This document shows, piece after piece, positions 34,374 through 38,702 of a DNA stretch of 38,702 bases. The stretch is taken from contig DBMR01000064.1 in assembly GCA_002298785.1 (NCBI GenBank), positions 1 to 38,702 of the forward strand, given 5' to 3'. Under the pieces are notes generated by a model. The model made no database searches, was not told the DNA's origin, and saw only the letters and a list, made by a program, of their open reading frames with translations. A program made the position numbers and the translations under genes. How positions within the stretch are numbered: position 1 is the first letter of the stretch; the number at the start of each line of letters is the position of its first letter. This DNA is from Verrucomicrobia subdivision 3 bacterium UBA693 (lineage in GTDB: Bacteria; Verrucomicrobiota; Verrucomicrobiia; Limisphaerales; UBA8199).

Positions 34374-34757
34374 CTACGGATATGATCGAGTTGGGTCCCC
34401 GACCGGAGACATCGTAGTGATCTCTGGAAGGAGGCATACAAGCAGACAGTATGCAATCCAGAGCAGAGCAAAAAGCCACAAGGCCCCCACAGTCAATTCA
34501 AATGCTACCATGCTTTTCCGGCGATATAAGATCAGCAGTCCAAATGCAAGGAGCGCTACTGGGAAGAGCAGAGGTTTCCATGTCATGCCCGCAACCCACA
34601 GCGTTAGTTTTGGGAACTGGGCAATCGGCAACTTGTAATGGAGCCTGCCCCTGGCAACCTCCATTGCTGTGGGAGTATATAAGGCCACAAATGCAGACGA
34701 ACCCATAGCGGCCAAGGCAGCTATTATCAGACGGACGTAGAGGACCTTACGCTCCAT
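34374..34757 (-). CDS. small membrane protein (integron cassette)
   Basis: This encodes 127 residues with three or four hydrophobic segments: ~8-27, ~52-77 and ~83-110. Between the first two lies a short polar segment (MEVARGRLHYKLPIAQFPKL). It is probably an inner-membrane protein; the family is not recognised. The ATG is four bases downstream of the attC box at 34762, so it is a compact cassette with almost no leader. The TAG stop lies eight bases before the next attC. Confidence 0.72.
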   Translation of the reverse strand: MERKVLYVRLIIAALAAMGSSAFVALYTPTAMEVARGRLHYKLPIAQFPKLTLWVAGMTWKPLLFPVALLAFGLLILYRRKSMVAFELTVGALWLFALLWIAYCLLVCLLPEITTMSPVGDPTRSYP

Positions 34758-34761
34758 AAAA

Positions 34762-34851
34762 TTCTAACGATTTGGGCTCGGCGCGCCGGACCGCTGAGCC
34801 AGGAAATCAGGGACGGCGCAAACCGGCGTCGCCTGCGCCCAGTGGTTGGGT
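34762..34851 (-). other. attC site 9 (right array)
   Basis: On the minus strand it runs ACCCAAC to GTTAGAA, 90 bp. Arms CTGGGCGCAGGCGACGCCGG and CCGGCGCGCCGAGCCCA pair. Its GCAGGCGACGCCGG core is shared with attC site 7. Confidence 0.87.
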
Positions 34852-34861
34852 TTCGGGTTCA

Positions 34862-35007
34862 TTATTTGCGGCGGAAGCCCTGGATGGCGGGAAACACGAA
34901 GGCGAAGGCTACGCCAGCCATAAGAGCGCGCCGAACAAGACCACGCTCGGGATAAGCCATGGCCACGCGTGACTCCGTTTGCCAGTAACGCCTGAAGACT
35001 CATTCAT
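34862..35007 (-). pseudogene. small membrane protein cassette with probable frameshift
   Basis: The ATG at 35007 has a good AAGG ribosome binding site and reads MNESSGVTGKRSHAWPWLIP, then a hydrophobic helix, and stops after 32 residues at 34909. At about 34927, moving to the neighbouring frame gives a smooth continuation (AGVAFAFVFPAIQGFRRK) to a TAA at 34862, just before the attC. A one-base deletion in a gene of about 49 residues is the simplest reading. A sequencing error or a real short protein are alternatives. An overlapping 79-residue frame starting at 35003 runs through the attC and is rejected. Confidence 0.55.
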
Positions 35008-35019
35008 AATTGGCCTTTC

Positions 35020-35112
35020 ACCCAACGCTGGTGCGCAGTGGCCCGCCGCCAGTGGCGTAGGATCGCGAACAGAACCGCAATCGGCGCGTCCACTGGCGCA
35101 GCCTGGTTGGAA
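35020..35112 (-). other. attC site 8 (right array)
   Basis: On the minus strand it runs TTCCAAC to GTTGGGT, 93 bp. Left arm GGCTGCGCCAGTGGACGCGC is identical to that of attC site 5. The right arm is GCGGGCCACTGCGCACC. Confidence 0.88.
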
Positions 35113-35126
35113 GTTCGATCCATCTT

Positions 35127-35279
35127 TCAACGTTTTTTCCAAAAGAACCAATACACGAAGACAGCCGTTGAGACCAGCACGATGAAAAGAGCTGGGAAGG
35201 AGAGTATCGGAAAATTCTTGTAGCTCTCCCGAGCGGCGGACTCTGAATACGCTGCGATTATTGCGCTGCCAATGCTCAC
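35127..35279 (-). CDS. 50-residue membrane protein, GTG start (integron cassette)
   Basis: This short gene starts with GTG preceded by GGAAGGGG, a strong ribosome binding site made partly from the attC right box. It reads (M)SIGSAIIAAYSESAARES, then a hydrophobic helix (PALFIVLVSTAVFVYWFFW) and a KKR end before TGA. It is probably a single-pass membrane protein with a short basic cytoplasmic tail. It fills the space between attC sites 7 and 8 exactly, which supports it as the real cassette gene. Function unknown. Confidence 0.7.
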   Translation of the reverse strand: MSIGSAIIAAYSESAARESYKNFPILSFPALFIVLVSTAVFVYWFFWKKR

Positions 35280-35285
35280 GGCCCC

Positions 35286-35372
35286 TTCCAACGCTCCGCG
35301 TCAGGCGCGCCGGACCCGCGACGTAGAAATAAACTCAAGGCGCAATCCGGCGTCGCCTGCAGGCAGTTGGGG
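35286..35372 (-). other. attC site 7 (right array)
   Basis: On the minus strand it runs CCCCAAC to GTTGGAA, 87 bp. Arms TGCAGGCGACGCCGGA and TCCGGCGCGCCTGACGCG pair. Confidence 0.88.
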
Positions 35373-35386
35373 GAGACACTCATGGT

Positions 35387-35803
35387 CTAAACGTAATCGT
35401 CCGAATAATCTCCCAGCTTCCGGCAAAGAATGAATCCGGCCACGCTGCCCAACAGACAAAAGCCGCTGATCCCCCATCTGAGATTGGTCACTTCACGAAA
35501 CTTTGCCGGCGAGGCTTGGCGGGTGACGGTCACCCGGCGGCCCCGGATTCCGGGCTGATAGGTGGCGGTGCCGGTGACCTCGTTTGACGCGGCGAGATAA
35601 GCAAAGACCCCGCCGCAGAGCAGCGCACCGACGGCGAGAGAAAAGATTTTCCCGGTGGTGCTCGGCAAGCATGTCACCGCCAGCACGAGCCCGCCAAAAC
35701 TCAGCACCCCCAACCCAGGCCAGATTCTTCCTGCGAGCAACAAGCCAACGCCAAACACCATCAGCGCCACGATGCCCCCCAACTTGGATAGGCTTTCTAT
35801 CAT
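35387..35803 (-). CDS. small membrane protein (integron cassette)
   Basis: This encodes 138 residues with four hydrophobic segments: ~9-26, ~31-47, ~53-72 and ~106-126. The loop between the third and fourth (TATYQPGIRGRRVTVTRQAS) is polar. The end is acidic (GDYSDDYV). I do not recognise the family. The ATG at 35803 is preceded by GAGG at the right spacing, better than a TTG at 35833 that lies in the attC box. Two attC sites flank it. Confidence 0.75.
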   Translation of the reverse strand: MIESLSKLGGIVALMVFGVGLLLAGRIWPGLGVLSFGGLVLAVTCLPSTTGKIFSLAVGALLCGGVFAYLAASNEVTGTATYQPGIRGRRVTVTRQASPAKFREVTNLRWGISGFCLLGSVAGFILCRKLGDYSDDYV

Positions 35804-35827
35804 ACGGTCCTCATAGGCACTGCGTTC

Positions 35828-35923
35828 CCCCAACGAAAAAAGTGAGCGATAGCGGCGGCCACAGACGTCGGCAACTGCGAAAAGCGTCCGCCCGCCGCTA
35901 TTCGCTCCACTGGTTGGTTAAGC
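35828..35923 (-). other. attC site 6 (right array)
   Basis: On the minus strand it runs GCTTAAC to GTTGGGG, 96 bp. Arms GTGGAGCGAATAGCGGCGG and CCGCCGCTATCGCTCAC pair well. The stop codon TAA of the upstream cassette gene lies inside the left box. Confidence 0.87.
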
Positions 35924-36427
35924 GATCTCTGCACCGACGCGCTCTGGATGCTTTCTGGCATACTCTATCCAATAGCTAAAAATACCGTTCGTTCTTGGTT
36001 TCAGGATCGCCCAAGCTCTGTCGTTGAGGGGACCCACGGCTTTCTCTAGCGCCGAGCCATGGTACCATTCCATCCAATCCTCTGCCCCCAACTCCATCCA
36101 GTAATCCTGGGCCAAGGCCAACGCAGCTCTGAACACCTCTGCCAATTCACGAGCTCCGAGTTCATCGAGGGCAGCGGCTGTTTCTTCGGCGAACTCAATG
36201 CTGTGCCAGTTGCCGAAATGCCACCCGAGGTCATCCAGCGCCAGTGACACATCAAGCTCGTACGTGGCGGCCATTGCCCTCAGACCAGGTGGGAGCTCAC
36301 GGATTTCAGCAATGAACTCCGGTGACCCACGGCTGGAGGTAATGCGGTTCTCCAGTTCGTGACCCAGCAACGAGAATAAGGCGTCATCGGAACCTGATCT
36401 AATCGACTCGAGGGTGATGGGGCTCAT
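35918..36427 (-). CDS. DMP19/DUF4375-like protein (integron cassette)
   Basis: This encodes 169 residues, mostly helical and acidic, with no membrane segment. The stretch DLGWHFGNWHSIEF then LDELGARELAEVFRAALAL resembles the DMP19 (DUF4375) family, a group of small cytosolic proteins whose E. coli-phage-like namesake mimics DNA; here only the family resemblance is claimed. The start at 36427 (MSPITLESIRSG) is five bases after the attC box; the longer frame to 36493 lies inside the attC. The TAA stop is within attC site 6. Confidence 0.65.
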   Translation of the reverse strand: MSPITLESIRSGSDDALFSLLGHELENRITSSRGSPEFIAEIRELPPGLRAMAATYELDVSLALDDLGWHFGNWHSIEFAEETAAALDELGARELAEVFRAALALAQDYWMELGAEDWMEWYHGSALEKAVGPLNDRAWAILKPRTNGIFSYWIEYARKHPERVGAEIA

Positions 36428-36432
36428 GTGTC

Positions 36433-36525
36433 GCTTAACAACGCTGCGCAGTGGCGCGCCGCGAACAACCAACGATATGGAACTGCGGCGCAACCGGCGC
36501 GTCCACTGGCGCAGCCTGGTTAGCC
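36433..36525 (-). other. attC site 5 (right array)
   Basis: On the minus strand it runs GGCTAAC to GTTAAGC, 93 bp. Left arm GGCTGCGCCAGTGGACGCGC is identical to that of attC site 8; right arm is GGCGCGCCACTGCGCAGC. Confidence 0.9.
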
Positions 36526-36855
36526 CTATGGTTGCTTAAAAGCCACGTCCGCAAAAGCGTGTACGTATTCATGCATGAACGAGTGGACTCCCTTGTGGGT
36601 AACGAGCTTTTTGTGGTCAGGGTCGTCCGCGAACATCACCACTGGTTGCAGACGTTGCCCGGAAGAACGCTGGTAAATGATCTGACTGCCGTCCAATATC
36701 GAAGCCACTCTGAACGCGATATTGGCGGTCAACTCCCGCACCTGCTCCTTTGATAGCCCGACAGCTTCGAGGTCATCCTTGATGAACCGAATAATCGCAC
36801 CAGTGAGGGTGCGTTGTCGCTTGTCGAATTCCACATCGTTTGTACAGAGTTCCAT
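36526..36855 (-). CDS. hypothetical soluble protein (integron cassette)
   Basis: This encodes 109 residues with charged helices (FDKRQRTLTGAIIRFIKDDL) and no membrane segment. The C-terminus HSFMHEYVHAFADVAF carries several histidines, but no known metal motif is complete. The family is not recognised. The start context CGCTATG, 11 bases after the attC box, is shared with three other cassettes. The TAG stop abuts attC site 5. Confidence 0.7.
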   Translation of the reverse strand: MELCTNDVEFDKRQRTLTGAIIRFIKDDLEAVGLSKEQVRELTANIAFRVASILDGSQIIYQRSSGQRLQPVVMFADDPDHKKLVTHKGVHSFMHEYVHAFADVAFKQP

Positions 36856-36866
36856 AGCGAATGTCG

Positions 36867-36902
36867 GGCTAACGGCCCGGGCCAGCGACCGGCTGGTTCG
36901 GC
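36867..36902 (-). other. shortened attC site 4 (36 bp)
   Basis: On the minus strand GCCGAAC and GTTAGCC lie only 36 bases apart end to end, with one small hairpin (CCAGC-CGGTC-GCTGG) between. Both boxes are intact, but the middle region is missing. It is shorter than any ordinary attC, so either a deletion removed the centre or it is a non-functional relic. Confidence 0.65.
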
Positions 36903-36912
36903 TCCCTCTTCA

Positions 36913-37404
36913 TCACCACGGTTTCCACCAAGGCTTCTTCGGAGGAGGTTGCACAGGCGCATCCGCACCCAAAGATTCCGACTCCTCAGAAAAGCCCAAT
37001 GCTTGGTTTGCTTGCTCAACAAGCTGGTCTGCTGTGTAGACCAGATCGTCGTCGTGATAGTGAACCAGTGCATCGAAACTCTTGGCAAAGGCGGCTGATA
37101 CAATAAGCACGCAAGCACACTCAGCCATATCGCCACCCCACCGAAAGGTGATGGCACAATCTCGGGTTCCAACTTCTTCCTTTAGGTGGGGAAAGGTCTG
37201 AAAAGCCTCTTCCGGCGAATCAAAGTAGATCTCGAACCCGGATTTCCTTCCCTTAAGGACGCAAGGCAGAAAGCCTGAACAATTGAACGGCTGATAGAAC
37301 TCGTCGATGCTCAAATCAAAGCCGAGAGCCCGAGCAGCTTCTTCCAAATTCACTCGGTCCGGAACCCTGGACTTTGCGACGAATGCGGTCTGGAGAAGAG
37401 ACAT
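36913..37404 (-). CDS. hypothetical soluble protein with proline-rich end (integron cassette)
   Basis: This encodes 163 residues, acidic, with a compact alpha/beta pattern (KSGFEIYFDSPEEAFQTFPH, RDCAITFRWGGDMAECACV) and a final Pro/Lys/Trp tail (PPPKKPWWKPW). No membrane segment or known motif is seen. The fold pattern is reminiscent of small immunity-like proteins, but I cannot support a function. The start context GCGCTATG follows the attC box GTTCGGC by nine bases. The next attC is the shortened one. Confidence 0.72.
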   Translation of the reverse strand: MSLLQTAFVAKSRVPDRVNLEEAARALGFDLSIDEFYQPFNCSGFLPCVLKGRKSGFEIYFDSPEEAFQTFPHLKEEVGTRDCAITFRWGGDMAECACVLIVSAAFAKSFDALVHYHDDDLVYTADQLVEQANQALGFSEESESLGADAPVQPPPKKPWWKPW

Positions 37405-37413
37405 AGCGCTTAT

Positions 37414-37506
37414 GCCGAACGAAAAGGATCAGAGACCCCGCGCCAGTGACAACCGAATGCCAACCGCGACGCTCTCGCGGGGTTCTCTGCATCCGGCTGG
37501 TTCGGC
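37414..37506 (-). other. attC site 3 (right array)
   Basis: On the minus strand it runs GCCGAAC to GTTCGGC, which are perfectly complementary, 93 bp. Arms GATGCAGAGAACCCCGCG and CGCGGGGTCTCTGATCC pair with two unpaired bases. This is the clearest attC of the window. Confidence 0.92.
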
Positions 37507-37516
37507 GATAAAATGT

Positions 37517-37753
37517 TCATGACTCCAATGTCGAAAGCCCACGCCGAGCGGTCTCGATAGTGACAGCCCCGCAGTTGTCGCAGTAATGTGCAGGCCAAAC
37601 ATCTGACGTCTCCTGAACAATGTGCTCTTTCCACTGTGGAGCTTTGAATGTCAGATTCCCCAGATTGATGCCGCCGGTGAACAGGGTGCGAACCCCTCCG
37701 CCAATATGCACACTACCCTCGACCATCTCGTTGCTGCATTTGGAGCATTTCAT
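37517..37753 (-). CDS. small zinc-ribbon protein (integron cassette)
   Basis: This encodes 78 residues with C3/C6 (MKCSKCSNEM) and C58/C61 (YCDNCGAVT), a four-cysteine zinc-ribbon layout. The middle, a Gly-rich strand region (VEGSVHIGGGVRTLF) ending in a Trp (KAPQW), resembles DUF6487-type proteins (PF20097), a weak match from memory. Probably cytosolic. The start at 37753 has the GCGCTATG context; the longer frame to 37846 runs through the attC and is rejected. Confidence 0.75.
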   Translation of the reverse strand: MKCSKCSNEMVEGSVHIGGGVRTLFTGGINLGNLTFKAPQWKEHIVQETSDVWPAHYCDNCGAVTIETARRGLSTLES

Positions 37754-37768
37754 AGCGCGTGCTTTTAT

Positions 37769-37858
37769 GCCGAACGAACAGTGCAGCCGCGCCGGGCTAA
37801 GCGCAACGGAAAACAAATGTGACGGCCTCCCGGCGTCGGCTGCCACGACTTGTTAGCG
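37769..37858 (-). other. attC site 2 (right array)
   Basis: On the minus strand it runs CGCTAAC to GTTCGGC, 90 bp. Left arm GGCAGCCGACGCCGGGAGGC differs by a single base from the attC at 1664-1753 in the left array. The right arm is CCCGGCGCGGCTGC. Confidence 0.9.
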
Positions 37859-37865
37859 ACCTCGA

Positions 37866-38105
37866 TCATGAGTGGGGCTGCCGAAGACGGATGCCACGCC
37901 CCAGCACAAAACCGACCGCCGCGGCAGCGCTGAGCAGAAGCGCCAAACAGAGCAAGGCTTGTTCTCGCGGATTTAATCCGACCCAGAGATAGAGGTCTGT
38001 GAGACTGCTCTCCGCGGTCTTGCTGGCAAAGAGGACCACGAAGGCCATGAAGCTCCCGCCCACCCCGCCACCCACACCCCACCAAAATGAACGCTTAAAG
38101 CCCAT
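37866..38105 (-). CDS. small membrane protein (integron cassette)
   Basis: This encodes 79 residues with two hydrophobic segments, ~8-27 (Gly-rich, WWGVGGGVGGSFMAFVVLF) and ~51-70 (LCLALLLSAAAAVGFVLG), and a short basic end. It is probably a two-helix inner-membrane protein; the family is not recognised. GGAGAGAAG lies nine bases upstream of the ATG as a good ribosome binding site. Both sides are flanked by attC sites. Confidence 0.73.
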   Translation of the reverse strand: MGFKRSFWWGVGGGVGGSFMAFVVLFASKTAESSLTDLYLWVGLNPREQALLCLALLLSAAAAVGFVLGRGIRLRQPHS

Positions 38106-38119
38106 GCGTGCTTCTCTCC

Positions 38120-38211
38120 GCTAACGCCCGCGCTCTCTCGCGCCGGGCAGATGACGCCACCTATACGAACAGATCGCGCTCCCGGCGTCGAGAGCAGCGC
38201 GATAGTTAGCT
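38120..38211 (-). other. attC site 1 (right array)
   Basis: On the minus strand it runs AGCTAAC to GTTAGCG, 92 bp. Arms TCGCGCTGCTCTCGACGCCG and CGGCGCGAGAGAGCGCGG pair with single unpaired bases. The TAA stop of the first cassette gene lies inside the left box, as is common in integrons. Confidence 0.9.
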
Positions 38212-38478
38212 CCAGGGAAGTTCATTTGCTGCTCCCCCAGTGCACCTCCGAAGGCAGGCACCACCGCTGATAAACGCAAAGCCTGCGCATGATCCAATAA
38301 TCGCAATTTTCTGCCAAGCCCCGAGGCTTTCCATTAACGAAGTGCTTTGATCGGCAGCCAACTGCTCAATTCTTGGCGCCCTAGTCGCGTAAAACACCAC
38401 ACAAAATGGAATTACCACGCTGATTATGGCTACAAACCCAGCGATCTGGCAGAGTATGCCAAAACGACTCAATTTCAT
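38206..38478 (-). CDS. small membrane protein (first cassette of right array)
   Basis: This encodes 90 residues with two hydrophobic segments, ~8-30 (ILCQIAGFVAIISVVIPFC) and ~55-75 (WQKIAIIGSCAGFAFISGG). Between them is a polar stretch. It is probably an inner-membrane protein; the family is not recognised. The ATG is one base after a GTTAGCT box, so this would be the first cassette after the attI site, nearest to the promoter-like sequence at 38559-38588. The TAA stop is within attC site 1. Confidence 0.73.
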   Translation of the reverse strand: MKLSRFGILCQIAGFVAIISVVIPFCVVFYATRAPRIEQLAADQSTSLMESLGAWQKIAIIGSCAGFAFISGGACLRRCTGGAANELPWS

Positions 38479-38550
38479 GAGCTAACTTGGGATTATACGA
38501 ACGGATGGTTCGTGTATCTAGGAGCTTGCTTTAGCATCTTAAACCTCTCA
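38479..38550 (-). other. candidate attI region
   Basis: A lone GTTAGCT core box (plus-strand AGCTAAC, 38480-38486) precedes the first cassette. Unlike the other junctions, the ~70 bases upstream do not fold into the long attC hairpin, which is what distinguishes attI. Only a short inverted repeat, ACGAACC-ATCC-GTTCGT, is visible at about 38496-38514. Confidence 0.5.
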
Positions 38551-38558
38551 CGGTTAAT

Positions 38559-38588
38559 ATCTTACGCTAGAACAGCAGCATAAGTCAA
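38559..38588 (-). promoter_or_regulatory. promoter-like sequence driving the cassette array
   Basis: On the minus strand TTGACT (38588-38583) and TAAGAT (38564-38559) are separated by 18 bases, a reasonable sigma-70-type promoter, with an AT-rich stretch (AAAAAAG / CTTTTTTAA) upstream. It lies about 80 bases before the first cassette start and points into the array, the usual position of an integron Pc promoter. Confidence 0.5.
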
Positions 38589-38647
38589 CCATTAAAAAAG
38601 CCCGTTTCCACCCTGCTATACTAACCACCCGTTCGTTGATCCAATTA

Positions 38648-38702
38648 TGCAAATCCATAACGCAATCCGTTCGCTCAAAGAAGGGGCGCATATTGTCTTT
38701 AT
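38648..38702 (+). CDS. partial gene at window edge
   Basis: From an ATG at 38648 a frame of 18 codons (MQIHNAIRSLKEGAHIVF) stays open to the edge. It is divergent from the cassettes, which is where an integrase gene intI is usually found, but the residues seen do not show a recognisable IntI N-terminus and no ribosome binding site is evident. It may be an unrelated gene or not a gene. Confidence 0.25.

Noticed and set aside
34764..35003. 79-codon frame overlapping the short cassette gene
   Set aside because: It reads through most of attC site 9 and is Arg/Pro-rich; the alternative frame with a ribosome binding site and membrane helix fits the cassette better.
38648..38702. Integron integrase gene intI
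   Set aside because: The location is right but only 18 codons are visible and they do not show an IntI signature; kept only as an unassigned partial frame.
1..38702. CRISPR arrays, rRNA genes and insertion sequences
   Set aside because: No regularly spaced short repeats, no rRNA-like segments and no transposase frames were found by reading both strands.

Overview
The window looks like chromosomal DNA from a high-GC, Gram-negative environmental bacterium, most likely of the Verrucomicrobiota (Pedosphaera/Limisphaerales-like) or a neighbouring PVC lineage. This is inferred from gene content: an exported choice-of-anchor Q beta-helix protein, a DUF4091/GH123-like hydrolase, an ECF sigma factor coupled to a YfbK-type VWA protein, and REP-like hairpin clusters. 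No 16S rRNA or other phylogenetic marker is present, so the assignment is not proven.

Layout. (1) 1-3.7 kb: two copies of a 227-bp direct repeat and two clusters of REP-like hairpins bracket a small array of four minus-strand gene cassettes (595-2778) separated by attC-like sites. (2) 3.7-5.7 kb: an OsmC/Ohr-type thiol peroxidase and a GltD-type oxidoreductase, three bases apart. (3) 5.7-14.8 kb: a tightly packed minus-strand complex I operon, nuoH-I-J-K, an MrpD-like subunit, a small membrane protein, a NuoL/MrpD-like subunit, then nuoM-N. It has four antiporter-like subunits instead of three, and nuoA-G are not here. (4) 15.3-22.6 kb: a B12-binding radical SAM enzyme and three exported proteins (beta-helix, GH123-like, lactonase-type propeller). 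(5) 22.7-32.7 kb: a small Cys/His protein, then a three-gene minus-strand operon of ECF sigma factor, anti-sigma-like/VWA membrane protein and a 2146-residue membrane protein of unknown function. (6) 33.4-38.5 kb: a run of twelve small minus-strand genes, consecutive ones separated by eleven attC-like sites about 90 bp long (one shortened to 36 bp). This is a sedentary integron cassette array. A promoter-like sequence and a lone recombination box precede its first cassette, so the integrase gene may lie just beyond the right edge.

The strongest finding is the pair of integron cassette arrays about 31 kb apart, both on the same strand, with nearly identical attC arm sequences in the two arrays. 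Most cassette genes encode small membrane proteins or other proteins I cannot identify. The best candidate for an undescribed cellular system among the core genes is the sigma/VWA/giant-protein operon.
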